41,310 nt of DNA from Gammaproteobacteria bacterium. GTDB lineage: Bacteria > Pseudomonadota > Gammaproteobacteria > Steroidobacterales > Steroidobacteraceae. Both the position numbers and the translations under genes were made by a program. Positions within the stretch are counted from its first letter, which is position 1. Every line of letters begins with the position of its first letter. The notes under the pieces were generated by a model. It was given only the letters and a program-made list of their open reading frames with translations. It did no database searches and was not told the DNA's origin. Shown here piece after piece: positions 33,181 to 41,287 of the stretch. The DNA lies in NCBI GenBank assembly GCA_029865465.1, contig JAOUGW010000003.1, forward strand, positions 1 through 41,310, read 5' to 3'.

Positions 33181-35238
33181 CTACATCCGCAGTTCGACCG
33201 TCAGGACCGTGCCGCGTCCCGCCGCGTCCAGGCCCGAGCCGAACTCCCGGTAACGTCGGTCGCCGAGGTTGCCGAACTGCAGCGAGGCGTAGACGTGGGC
33301 GTTCGCCTCCCAGGCTGCGCGGACATTCAACGTAGACCAACCCGGCGTGCTGCCCGGACGGATGCGCGGGTCAATTTCGTCACGCGGGCTGTAGCGGTCC
33401 TGCTGGCCGGCGAAATTCACCCAGCCGTCCAGCGTCCAGCGCGTCGCAGGCCGCCAGGTGATCCCTGCGCTGCCGTTGAGCGGCGGGATGCGGTCGGCCG
33501 GATAGTCGTCACCGGCAAGAGTTTCCTCGCCGTGCGTCCAGGTGAGCTGCGTGCGCCACTCGACTGAATCCGCAAGCCGGTGCCGCAGGGCAAACTCGGC
33601 GCCGTAGAGCACGAGGCTCGCAGCGTTCCGGCTCTGCACGACCAGGCGTCCCGAGTCCGTCACCGCGCCGGTCAGTGCGCTCGTGATCTTGTCGCGGTAG
33701 CGCGAGTAGTAACCGACGAGTTCGCCCTCCAGGCGATCGTTCAGCACCTTCCAGCCTGCGTCGAGCGTCGTCACGTGTTCCGGCTGCAGGTCCGGGTTCG
33801 GAACGTTGAAGCGGTTGCCCGGGCGATCGCCGAACGTACCGAGGTCGAACACGTTCGGCGCGCGGAAGCCCTGGCCCAGGTTCGCGATCAGCCGGACGTC
33901 CTCCGACAAGGTGTAGGCAACGCCCAGGTTGCCCGCAAACCCGTCGTCGTCGACGGTCGTGGCATCGAACGTGCTGCTTGCAGGCAGGCGCGTGCGACTG
34001 GTGCTCCAGCGCAGGCCACCGAGCACGTCCAGCCGTTCGCCCACGGACCAGTCGTCCGCGACGAACACTCCGGCCTGGAACATCGTCGACCCATCGGGAA
34101 AGCGCGGCACGCGCATGCTCGTCGTGCCCGTCGCGATGTCGGTCCGCGTGCGCGACGACTCGACGTCGTCGCGGTAGACGTCGATGCCGTAAGTGAGCTG
34201 ATGGCTTGCGTCGACCGCCTTGCTGGCCTGGAACGTCAGCCCGCGGCTCGTGTCGTCGTTGCTTTCGCGGTCTTCGTTGCGCGAACCGAAGTCCCTGTTG
34301 CGCCGGCCATCCTCGATCCGCTGCTGGCCGACCTGTGCTTCGGCGCTGTCCCAGGCGCCGGTCGGGCGACTCCCGCGCCAGCGCAACTGCACGAAATCGC
34401 GACGCTGCGGCTCGAACCAGTAGAGCGCGGATGCCGGTTGCGACTGGCCGTAGCCCGGTGTGAGTTCGTCGTACCGCGGTGTGCGTGGCTGCTCCGAGTA
34501 CTGCAGCGACAAAGTGAGTTCGTTGCCCTCCGTTACCGTCGCGCGGACCTTGGCGTCGGCCGCGCGCGCGGTGAAGCGCGTGAACGGCGAATCCTCGCCG
34601 CCACCGGCGCGACGTTCGTTGACGTCCTGGTAGGTCGCGCCGCCGCTCATGACCAGTCGCTCGTGGCCGAGGGCGACTTCCGCGCGCGACAACGTCGAGT
34701 CGTCGGCGCTGCCATACATCGATCGCAGCAGCCCGCGAACCTGCCATTCGCTGCCTGCGATGCGGGGCTCCAGGGTCAGCATCTGCACCACGCCGCCCAT
34801 CGCGTCGCTGCCATACAGCGCGGACATCGGGCCGCGCACGACCTCGATGCGGGAGAGTGACTGGCTGTCGACCAGCGCGACATACTGGTTGGGCGCGTTG
34901 CGGAAGATCGCGTCGTTGAGGCGGAAGCCGTCAACGACATGCAGCACCTCGGAGCCCTTGAGGCCGCGCAGGATCACGATGCCCTGGCCGGGTGTCGTCT
35001 GCTGGACGTAAGCACCGGCCTGGCCGCGCAGCGCCTCCATCACGGTCTGCGGGGCTGCCGCCCGGATTTCGTCCCGGCCGATGACGTCCGTCGCCACCGG
35101 GACGTCGAACGTGGACTCGGCACGCCGCGTCGCCGTGACCTGGATCGTCTCCAGGGCCTCGGCAGAATGCGCGGGCACCAGTGGCAGCAGCGAGCCGGCC
35201 AGCAATGCGGCGAGCGAGGTGGGCTGACCTGTTTTCAT
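33181..35238 (-). CDS. TonB-dependent receptor, haem/haemoglobin-type
   Basis: A 685-residue outer membrane receptor starting at ATG 35238 (MKTGQPTSLAALLAGSLLPL signal peptide; a TTG 15 bases upstream is less likely). TonB box ALETIQVTATRRAES is followed by a plug with IVILRGLKGSEVLHVVDGFR, IEVVRGPMSALYGSDAMGGV, and a barrel containing NLGQGFRAPNVFDLGTFGDR and NPDLQPEHVTTLD, a motif shared with HmuR/HemR- and lactoferrin-type receptors. It ends in GTVLTVELRM. Haem or another iron source is therefore the likely cargo, but copper- or cobalamin-type cargo cannot be excluded. It is divergent from nadA (152-base gap) and convergent with the sulfotransferase. Confidence 0.9.
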   Translation of the reverse strand: MKTGQPTSLAALLAGSLLPLVPAHSAEALETIQVTATRRAESTFDVPVATDVIGRDEIRAAAPQTVMEALRGQAGAYVQQTTPGQGIVILRGLKGSEVLHVVDGFRLNDAIFRNAPNQYVALVDSQSLSRIEVVRGPMSALYGSDAMGGVVQMLTLEPRIAGSEWQVRGLLRSMYGSADDSTLSRAEVALGHERLVMSGGATYQDVNERRAGGGEDSPFTRFTARAADAKVRATVTEGNELTLSLQYSEQPRTPRYDELTPGYGQSQPASALYWFEPQRRDFVQLRWRGSRPTGAWDSAEAQVGQQRIEDGRRNRDFGSRNEDRESNDDTSRGLTFQASKAVDASHQLTYGIDVYRDDVESSRTRTDIATGTTSMRVPRFPDGSTMFQAGVFVADDWSVGERLDVLGGLRWSTSRTRLPASSTFDATTVDDDGFAGNLGVAYTLSEDVRLIANLGQGFRAPNVFDLGTFGDRPGNRFNVPNPDLQPEHVTTLDAGWKVLNDRLEGELVGYYSRYRDKITSALTGAVTDSGRLVVQSRNAASLVLYGAEFALRHRLADSVEWRTQLTWTHGEETLAGDDYPADRIPPLNGSAGITWRPATRWTLDGWVNFAGQQDRYSPRDEIDPRIRPGSTPGWSTLNVRAAWEANAHVYASLQFGNLGDRRYREFGSGLDAAGRGTVLTVELRM

Positions 35239-35390
35239 CCTGGACGCGGTCAAACGGGCTGCGAATCATAGCGTGGCAACGGCGGGTGGGGTGGGACAGC
35301 GGCTGCGCCGCGGCCGGGCGAGCCGTCCCATCCCGGGTCCGCTAGAATGCCGCACAAGGCTGCAGCCGGCAGCCGCGATGGGGCCTGCAC

Positions 35391-36455
35391 TTGAAGACCG
35401 CCCGGGATATCTACCGCGACCTGCAATCGAGCCTGGGGGACGTCCTGCCCGATGCAGAACTGTTCATCAAGGCGGAGGTCGCCGCCGAGGTGCTCCGGCT
35501 CAAGGTCGAGCGGGACGCCGTGATCCTCGGGCACAACTACATGGAACCCGCGCTGTTCCATACGGTTCCGGACTTCCAGGGCGACTCGCTCGAACTCAGC
35601 CGCCGCGCCGCCGAGACCGACAAGCCGGTCATCGTGTTCTGCGGCGTGCGCTTCATGGCCGAGACCGCGAAGATCCTCAATCCAACCAAGACGGTGCTGC
35701 TGCCGACGGAGAAAGGCGGTTGCTCGCTGGCAGAGAGCATCACGGCGGCCGACGTCCGCGCCTTGCGCGAAGCCTATCCGGGCGTGCCGATCGTCACCTA
35801 CATCAACACCTATGCCGACGTGAAGGCCGAGTGCGACATCTGCTGCACCTCGAGCAACGCGGCAGCGGTCGTCGAATCGCTGAAATCCGACACGGTGATC
35901 TTCCTGCCCGACGAGTTCCTCGCCCGCAACGTCGCGCGCGAGACGGGACGCCACGTCATCGTGCCGTCAGTGCTGCGCAAGGGTGCCCTGGCGGCCAGTG
36001 GCGACGACACCACGGTCGAGCACACGATGATCGCGTGGAAGGGTCGCTGCGAAGTGCACGAGCTGTTCACGCCCGAAGACGTCGATGTGGTCCGCAGGCA
36101 GTACCCCGACGTCATGATCCTGGCGCATCCGGAATGCAGCCCCGAGGTCACCGCCAAGGCGGACTTCTCCGGCAGCACGACGGCAATGATCAGGGCGGTG
36201 GAGAAATCGAAGGCAAAGCGCTTCCTGCTGCTCACGGAATGCTCGATGGGCGACAACATCGTTGCCGCCAACCCGGGCAAGGAAATGCTGCGGCTCTGCA
36301 GCCACCGCTGTCCGCACATGCACGAGATCACGCTCGAGCAGACGCGCGACTCGCTTAAGTTCATGCGCTGGGAGATCGACGTGCCCGAGGACATCCGGGT
36401 GCGCGCGTTGCGAGCCGTCGAACGCATGCTGGCCGTCGGGCCGAAAATCGATTGA
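35391..36455 (+). CDS. nadA: Quinolinate synthase
   Basis: A 354-residue [4Fe-4S] enzyme that condenses iminoaspartate and dihydroxyacetone phosphate to quinolinate, the first ring of NAD. Typical segments: VILGHNYMEPALFHTVPDFQ, VFCGVRFMAETAKILNP, EKGGCSLAESI (Cys111), AHPECSPEV (Cys249) and LRLCSHRCPHM (Cys303/307); the three cluster ligands are among these. The start is TTG 35391, because no ATG or GTG is in frame nearby and the N-terminus then has family length. A TAGAAT at 35343-35348 could be the -10 box. It overlaps nadB by four bases. A DHAP-consuming enzyme and the DHAP-producing aldolase lie in this same window, but no linkage is implied. Confidence 0.95.
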   Translation: MKTARDIYRDLQSSLGDVLPDAELFIKAEVAAEVLRLKVERDAVILGHNYMEPALFHTVPDFQGDSLELSRRAAETDKPVIVFCGVRFMAETAKILNPTKTVLLPTEKGGCSLAESITAADVRALREAYPGVPIVTYINTYADVKAECDICCTSSNAAAVVESLKSDTVIFLPDEFLARNVARETGRHVIVPSVLRKGALAASGDDTTVEHTMIAWKGRCEVHELFTPEDVDVVRRQYPDVMILAHPECSPEVTAKADFSGSTTAMIRAVEKSKAKRFLLLTECSMGDNIVAANPGKEMLRLCSHRCPHMHEITLEQTRDSLKFMRWEIDVPEDIRVRALRAVERMLAVGPKID

Positions 36456-38020
36456 GCGAGCCCATCCGCAGCGACGTACTCGTGATCGGCTGTGGCATCG
36501 CCGGCGGCACGGCCGCGCTCGAACTCGCGGAGGCGGGCCTGCAGGTCGTCGTCATCACGCGCGCCGACCGCCCGGAGGAGTCCAACACCTACTGGGCCCA
36601 GGGCGGCATCATCTTCCGTGGCGAGCAGGACTCGCCGGAAGCGCTCGCGGCCGACATCATCCATGCCGGCGCCGGGTTGTGCCACGAACAGGCGGTGCGC
36701 ACGCTCGCAGTCGAAGGCCCGCAGCTCGTGCAGTCCATCCTGATCGACAAGCTCGAGGTGCCGTTCGACCGCACGCCCGATGGCCGGCTGGCGCTCGGGC
36801 GCGAGGGCGGGCATTCGGTCGCGCGCATCGTGCACGCCAAGGACGCTACCGGTCGTGCCATCGAGAATGCCATCGTCGACTCGCTGCGGCGTCACCCTAA
36901 CGTCACGTTGCTCACGCACCACACGGCGGTCGACCTGCTGACGCCTGCGCACCAGGGCCGCGACCGGCGGGCGGTCTACGAGCCCCTTTCGTGTGTCGGC
37001 GCCTACGTGCTGGACCAGCGCAGCGGCGCGATCGGCCGCTGCCTCGCCCGCACGACCGTGCTGGCGACGGGCGGGCTCGGCCAGATCTTCCTGCGCACGA
37101 CCAATCCGGCGGGGGCGCGCGGGGACGGGCTGGCGATGGCGTACCGCGCGGGCGCGCGAGTGATCAACACGGAGTTCGTGCAGTTTCATCCGACCGCGTT
37201 CTATCACCGCACGGCGCCGTGCTTCCTGATCACGGAGGCAGTCCGGGGCGCGGGCGCGCGCCTCGTGGACGAGCAGCGTCGTCCGTTCATGGACCGCTAC
37301 GATCCCGAATGGAAGGACCTCGCGCCGCGCGACGTGGTCGCGCGCGGCATCCATGCGGAAATGCTGCGGCAGGGCGTGCCCAACGTTTACCTCGACGTCA
37401 TGTCGTACGTGCCCGCCGACCGTATTCGCGCGGAGTTTCCGGAGATGTACCGCAGCTGTCTCGAGTACGGCATCGACATCACGCGCGACCTGCTGCCCGT
37501 GGTTCCTGCGGCCCACTATTCCTGTGGCGGCGTCTGGGTGGACGAGAACGGCGAGTCGACGGTGCAGCGGTTGTTCGCCGTCGGCGAGGTCGCGTGCTCA
37601 GGCCTGCACGGAGCCAACCGGCTCGCGAGCACTTCCCTGCTGGAAGGGCTCGTCTGGGGGCACCGTTCCGCGCTGCGCATCGCCGAGCGTCTGGCTGCGG
37701 GCAACGGTGCGCGCCTCGACGACATTCCGCCGTGGCAGGCAACGGGTGCGGAGCTGCCCGATCCGGCGTTGATCGCGCAGGACATGAGTTCGTTGCGGCA
37801 CATCATGTGGAACTACGTGGGCCTGGTGCGCACGACGCGCCGGCTGTTGCGCGCGATCGAAGCCCTGCGCAACCTCGAAGTCGAGGTCGAGCGCTTCTAC
37901 CGCGCCGCCGCGATGACCGACGACCTGATCGGCCTGCGCAACGCCGTGCGCGTGGCGCTGATCGTGACGCTGGCCGCGTGGGCGAACCCCGAGAGTCGCG
38001 GCTGCCACTATCGCGAGTGA
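36452..38020 (+). CDS. nadB: L-aspartate oxidase
   Basis: A 522-residue FAD enzyme oxidising L-aspartate to iminoaspartate for NadA. The FAD-binding motif VIGCGIAGGTAALELAEAG is at residues 11-29. ESNTYWAQGGIIF, ATGGLGQIFLRTTNP, the substrate Arg/His region VQFHPTAFYHRTAP and VVPAAHYSCGGVWVDENGES are standard for NadB. The start TTG at 36452 overlaps the nadA stop (TTGA), so the two are coupled. The C-terminal helical domain is complete. Its stop is only 3 bases before the -35 box of the bufferin promoter. Confidence 0.95.
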   Translation: MSEPIRSDVLVIGCGIAGGTAALELAEAGLQVVVITRADRPEESNTYWAQGGIIFRGEQDSPEALAADIIHAGAGLCHEQAVRTLAVEGPQLVQSILIDKLEVPFDRTPDGRLALGREGGHSVARIVHAKDATGRAIENAIVDSLRRHPNVTLLTHHTAVDLLTPAHQGRDRRAVYEPLSCVGAYVLDQRSGAIGRCLARTTVLATGGLGQIFLRTTNPAGARGDGLAMAYRAGARVINTEFVQFHPTAFYHRTAPCFLITEAVRGAGARLVDEQRRPFMDRYDPEWKDLAPRDVVARGIHAEMLRQGVPNVYLDVMSYVPADRIRAEFPEMYRSCLEYGIDITRDLLPVVPAAHYSCGGVWVDENGESTVQRLFAVGEVACSGLHGANRLASTSLLEGLVWGHRSALRIAERLAAGNGARLDDIPPWQATGAELPDPALIAQDMSSLRHIMWNYVGLVRTTRRLLRAIEALRNLEVEVERFYRAAAMTDDLIGLRNAVRVALIVTLAAWANPESRGCHYRE

Positions 38021-38023
38021 GGG

Positions 38024-38053
38024 TGTAAGAACGGGCAGTTCCGGTGCGACTAA
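38024..38053 (+). promoter_or_regulatory. ECF-type promoter of the bufA1-doxX operon
   Basis: TGTAA (38024-38028), an 18-base spacer and CGACTAA (38047-38053). The element is identical in both boxes and in spacer length to the one before bufA2 (24913-24884, minus strand). It begins 3 bases after the nadB stop and lies 65 bases ahead of the bufferin start. The ECF sigma gene at 39082-39702 is the likely reader. Confidence 0.75.
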
Positions 38054-38070
38054 GGTTCGTGCAGCCGCTC

Positions 38071-38088
38071 TTGCCGGCCGCACGGCAA
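38071..38088 (+). other. 5'-leader stem-loop of bufA1 mRNA
   Basis: TTGCCG (38071-38076) and CGGCAA (38083-38088) pair around GCCGCA, 17 bases after the -10-like box. It is smaller than the bufA2 leader hairpin, but both bufferin leaders carry one. A short A-run follows (38092-38097). Confidence 0.35.
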
Positions 38089-38118
38089 CCGAAAAAACCT
38101 CACGACAGGAGCCTCCCC

Positions 38119-38442
38119 ATGGATTCGAGCCCCAAGTTCAAGCGTCCCGCTGCCGCCGTCACGTTCGGCCTCGCGCTGGGCGCCGCACTCAGCCTGGCCG
38201 CAGTTGCCGCGAACGCCGCGGACGCCCCGGGCGCCAAGCGCGACAAGTGCTACGGCGTCGCGCTGAAAGGCAAGAACGATTGCGCCGCAGGGGCGAATTC
38301 CTGCGCCGGCACGTCGACCGCGGACTACCAGGGCGATGCCTGGAAGTACGTCCCGGCCGGCACCTGCGAAAAGACGGCATCGCCCACTTCGCCGACGGGA
38401 TTCGGCCAGCTCGCCGCGTTCAAGCCCGCGAAGAAGGGCTGA
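38119..38442 (+). CDS. bufA1: BufA1-type bufferin precursor (DUF2282)
   Basis: A 107-residue exported precursor of the DUF2282 family. Signal peptide residues 1-33 end in ANA; the mature protein has four cysteines, 44, 55, 62 and 83, in [22 protein letters not shown] and VPAGTCEK, which is the family signature. In Caulobacter bufferin 1 the two inner cysteines become thiooxazoles that bind copper and the outer two form a disulfide; the same spacing is seen here. ATG 38119 has AGGAG ahead. The usual bufB and bufC genes do not follow; instead a DoxX gene starts 5 bases after the stop. Modification may be carried out by the BufB/BufC encoded at 22799-24465. Confidence 0.92.
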   Translation: MDSSPKFKRPAAAVTFGLALGAALSLAAVAANAADAPGAKRDKCYGVALKGKNDCAAGANSCAGTSTADYQGDAWKYVPAGTCEKTASPTSPTGFGQLAAFKPAKKG

Positions 38443-38447
38443 CAGCG

Positions 38448-38927
38448 ATGCAAGCCATCCTGGCACTGTGCGAACGCATTCCACACTCGCTGATCGCGCT
38501 GCTCGGCCGGTTCTCGATCGCGGCGGTGTTCTGGAAGTCGGGACAGACCAAGATCGAGGGCTTCGCGCTCGACCTCTTCGGCGGCGAGTTCCAGCTCGGC
38601 TGGCCGCGGCTCGCCGAATCGACGGTCCCGCTGTTCCAGGAAGAGTACGCGTTGCCGCTCGTGCCGCCGGCAATCGCGGCCTACGCGGCGGCCACGGCGG
38701 AGCACGTGTTTCCAGTGCTGCTGCTGCTCGGGCTGGGTGCGCGCTTCTCGGCGCTCGCCCTGCTCGTGATGACGCTCACGATCCAGGTCTTCGTGTACCC
38801 GTCGGCCTATCCCACGCATGGCGTCTGGGCGACCGTGCTGCTGTACCTCCTGGCGCGCGGGCCCGGGCAGTACTCCGTGGATCACTGGCTCCGGTTGCGC
38901 TCGTCGTCCGCGGGGGCGCGCGCATAG
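38448..38927 (+). CDS. DoxX-family membrane protein (BufD-like)
   Basis: A 159-residue inner membrane protein with four hydrophobic segments. LIALLGRFSIAAVFWKSGQT matches the DoxX N-terminal helix and its conserved loop; EHVFPVLLLLGLGARFSALA and PTHGVWATVLLYLLARGPG follow. DoxX-type proteins are the usual last gene (bufD) of bufferin operons. It starts 5 bases after the bufA1 stop. Its last 46 bases overlap the 3' end of the anti-sigma gene on the other strand. Function is unknown beyond the association with copper buffering; redox relay has been proposed for other DoxX proteins. Confidence 0.87.
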   Translation: MQAILALCERIPHSLIALLGRFSIAAVFWKSGQTKIEGFALDLFGGEFQLGWPRLAESTVPLFQEEYALPLVPPAIAAYAAATAEHVFPVLLLLGLGARFSALALLVMTLTIQVFVYPSAYPTHGVWATVLLYLLARGPGQYSVDHWLRLRSSSAGARA

Positions 38928-39085
38928 GCGCGCATCGATTCGCGCAGGAAAGCGGCCTGCCGGCGGAAATTGCGGCACGGACGGCACATGGCGACGTGGA
39001 CGAGGACGCTCGCCTGCTCGCCGAGCGTCAGCGGACGCTCCAGCTCTTCCGACATCTTCTGCGTGGCTTCGCGACACTTCATCAT
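38882..39085 (-). CDS. Soluble zinc-finger anti-sigma factor (ZAS, zf-HC2)
   Basis: A 67-residue protein with no membrane segment. It contains Cys4, then HVAMCRPC with His30, Cys34 and Cys37, that is the HxxxCxxC zinc motif of ZAS anti-sigma factors such as RsrA and ChrR. A tail of basic residues follows (RNFRRQAAFLRESMRAYARA). It should bind and block the ECF sigma factor encoded just before it; their genes overlap (ATGA at 39085-39082). The ATG at 39085 is used; longer frames only overlap the sigma gene. The zinc-thiol site could sense oxidation or copper. The short length means it covers only the sigma-binding domain. Confidence 0.82.
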   Translation of the reverse strand: MMKCREATQKMSEELERPLTLGEQASVLVHVAMCRPCRNFRRQAAFLRESMRAYARAPADDERNRSQ

Positions 39086-39702
39086 GGTGCTGCCTCCTGC
39101 TCGCCGAACCAGTGCTGCTCCAGGCAACCGCGCAGGCGCAGCCGCGCGCGATGCAGGTTGACGTTGAGGTTGCTGGTGCTGATCCCCACCGCGCGGCAGA
39201 TTTCCGGGCTCTCGAGTTCGACGAACTCGCGCATCATGAAAACCCGTGCCTGCTGTCCGGGGAGGTGGTCGAGACAAGCCTCGAATACGCGCCAGAACTG
39301 GTCGTCCTGCAGCGCAGCGTGCGGATCGCCCCAGTCGGCGGGTGCGGCTTCCCTGGTCCAGTGCCCGTGCCGCTCGAAGAACCCGTCGGGCACCGGATCC
39401 GGTTCCGCGTCCTCGACCGGGGCCGCCGCGTAACGGGTTTGCGCCCGCAGCTGGTCCGCAATCTTGTGCCGCAGGATGCCGAAGACCCAGCTGCGATACG
39501 CCGCCTTCCCCGCGAACGAGCCCGCTCCGCGCAGCGCCCCGATGAATGCCTCCTGCACGGCGTCTTCGGCAAGGCTCGGATCCGACAGCTGCAGCGTCGC
39601 GAACCGCACCATGCGTCGCCGCAGGTCCTCGACGAACTGCGGGTCGTGCAGCGGGTTCGCCACGCTGGCCGACGCGGCCTCCGGGTCACCTCGTTCGGTC
39701 AT
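39082..39702 (-). CDS. ECF-subfamily RNA polymerase sigma factor
   Basis: A 206-residue extracytoplasmic-function sigma factor. Region 2 is at about residues 25-88 (DPSLAEDAVQEAFIGALR, then YRSWVFGILRHKIADQLR). A 40-residue linker with WTREAAPADWGDPHAAL leads to region 4 (about 140-195: HLPGQQARVFMMREFVELES, and STSNLNVNLHRARLRLRGCL). The gene is coupled to a ZAS anti-sigma and convergent with bufA1-doxX. The best guess for its target is the TGTAA-N18-CGACTAA element before both bufferin genes; I do not see that element in the 70 bases upstream of the sigma gene itself, so autoregulation is not obvious. Confidence 0.9.
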   Translation of the reverse strand: MTERGDPEAASASVANPLHDPQFVEDLRRRMVRFATLQLSDPSLAEDAVQEAFIGALRGAGSFAGKAAYRSWVFGILRHKIADQLRAQTRYAAAPVEDAEPDPVPDGFFERHGHWTREAAPADWGDPHAALQDDQFWRVFEACLDHLPGQQARVFMMREFVELESPEICRAVGISTSNLNVNLHRARLRLRGCLEQHWFGEQEAAP

Positions 39703-39772
39703 CCGCAGCGATCTCCCCGGGGCCGGACGGTCGCGCCGCTGAAGCCGGCGAGATCGTCACGGGGCCCGCGCA

Positions 39773-40201
39773 TCAGCCCAGGACTCGGATCAGCTCCCGC
39801 ACGGTCATGCAGACCAGCAGCAGCGACCCGAACGCGAAGACCGTAAACCGTACGACAACTCTGTTGATCGTGGACTGCACCAACGAGTGTAAGACGCGGC
39901 TGCCGACGTAGCCCCAGGCAAGGCTCAGCGTTCCCGCGGCGCCGCCGCCCGTGAGTACGATGAAGAACATCAGCGCGTAGAAGATCGTGGGTTGCTCATG
40001 GAGGTGGTTGTAATTGTCGGCGACGGACCGGGCGTGTTCTGGCATCCGGTCAGCGTACGTGCCCGGGTGTGCCGCTTCCTGCGGATCGATCCCCGCGCGC
40101 TTCATGGCGGGAATGCGCGTGGCATACAGCCAGGCCCACATCACGAGCGTCCAGCCCACGAGCGCCAGGACGGGCAACAGGAATTCAGTGGTGGTCGGCA
40201 T
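39773..40201 (-). CDS. MAPEG family membrane protein
   Basis: A 142-residue integral membrane protein with four helices, the usual size and fold of the MAPEG family (membrane-associated proteins in eicosanoid and glutathione metabolism). The motif NYNHLHEQPTIFYALMFFI and the later AWGYVGSRVLHSLVQST are the family signatures. Bacterial members often have glutathione-dependent activities, but the specific role is unknown. The ATG at 40201 follows the upstream reductase stop by 35 bases, and the ECF sigma gene starts 70 bases downstream of its stop. The open frame above it belongs to the frameshifted neighbour. Confidence 0.88.
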   Translation of the reverse strand: MPTTTEFLLPVLALVGWTLVMWAWLYATRIPAMKRAGIDPQEAAHPGTYADRMPEHARSVADNYNHLHEQPTIFYALMFFIVLTGGGAAGTLSLAWGYVGSRVLHSLVQSTINRVVVRFTVFAFGSLLLVCMTVRELIRVLG

Positions 40202-40236
40202 CGGTCGTCCCTCTCTGTGACACTGTGTTGCGCGGT

Positions 40237-41287
40237 CTACTTGTCGAGCACTTCGAAAGCCAGCCCGGCGTGCGTCTGCAGGCGTTCGACGATGCGGTCG
40301 CCGAAGATCGCTGCGGGCGTCCAGAAACCGCCGGCCACGCTCTCCCTGGGGATGTCGCTCGCCAGGCAGGCCGCCGCCTGGCCAAGCATCCTGGCGGTCG
40401 AGCCGTAGCCGGGATCGCGGTCGCCCGTGACGCGCGTGCGCAGGACGTCGCCCTGTTGCGTGCGGCCGAAGAAACGCAGGTCGAAGCCGCCCTTGCGCTG
40501 CTCTTCCGGGCTCGGGCCTTCGCCCGGCGCAGGCAGCACGTGCTTCTCGAGCAGTGTGCGCACCGTGCCGATGGAGCCTGCGACCATGAATGCGCCGAGT
40601 CCGGCACCGGTCGCCGCGGCCGTCAGTCGGCCGCGCAATCCCCGCCCCGTCAGCACGGCCTCGTCGTACCGGAACTCCGGGCCGTAGGCGTCGTGCAGCA
40701 ACGCGTTGGTTCGATGCACCAAACGAGGCCACGGTGCCGCCGGAAAAACCGCCACGCATGGAGCGGACACGCATCTTCACGGTCGTGCACGGCTGGCCGA
40801 AACGCACCCTGGACTGCTGCTGCAGGTAGTGCACGCCGAGGTCGGACGGAATGGAATCGAACCCGCAGTTGTGCACGATGCGCGCGCCCGAGGCCTGTGC
40901 CGTCTTTTCGTACTGGTGGATCATGCGTCGCATCCACTGCACCTCGCCGGTAAGGTCGCAGTAGTCGGTGCCGGTCTCGGCGCAGACGCGCACGAGCGGT
41001 TCGCCGTACAGCGCGTACGGGCCCACCGTGGACACGATCGCCCGGGCGCTCCTGCACAGCTGCAGCAGCGAGGCTTCGTCCGCAGCATCGGCTTGCAGCA
41101 GCGTAAGCTTGACGGCGCCCTTGCCGAGGGACTTGCGCAGTGCCTCGAGTTTCGGGAGCGACCTGCCGGCCGCGGCCCAGCGCAGCTTGCCGTCGAGGCC
41201 GAACTCCTCTATCAGGTAACGGGCAAGGATCTGGCCCACGAAACTGGTGGCGCCGAAGACGACGACGTCGTATGGCTTGGTGGTCAT
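40237..41287 (-). CDS. Saccharopine dehydrogenase-like / trans-acting enoyl reductase family protein, with a 1-base frameshift
   Basis: A NAD(P)-binding protein of about 350 residues. ATG 41287 begins MTTKPYDVVVFGATSFVGQ, the Rossmann dinucleotide site; the middle reads ARIVHNCGFDSIPSDLGVHY and MRGGFSGGTVAS. At that point, near 40722, the frame changes: LVHRTNALLHDAYGPEFRYD and the rest (to GLAFEVLDK) continue in another frame to 40237. Removing one T from the TTT (minus strand, 40723-40721) would join the halves with the family-typical GGTVASLVHR. Read as is, the first frame runs on, out of register, into the MAPEG gene. It is either a sequencing error or a recent inactivation. The family includes glycosyl-lipid enoyl reductases and saccharopine-type oxidoreductases; substrate unknown. 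Confidence 0.83.

Noticed and set aside
35810-37516. 568-residue minus-strand frame opposite nadA and nadB
   Set aside because: No coherent protein features; nadA and nadB are certain.
39703-39772. Copy of the TGTAA-N18-CGACTAA element upstream of the ECF sigma gene
   Set aside because: TGACG and CGACC occur here but 21 bases apart and without the TAA; not a convincing match.
39773-41287. A single 504-residue fusion of a reductase with a MAPEG domain
   Set aside because: The middle part is Arg-rich out-of-frame sequence; the true second half of the reductase is in another frame, so this is a frameshift artefact.
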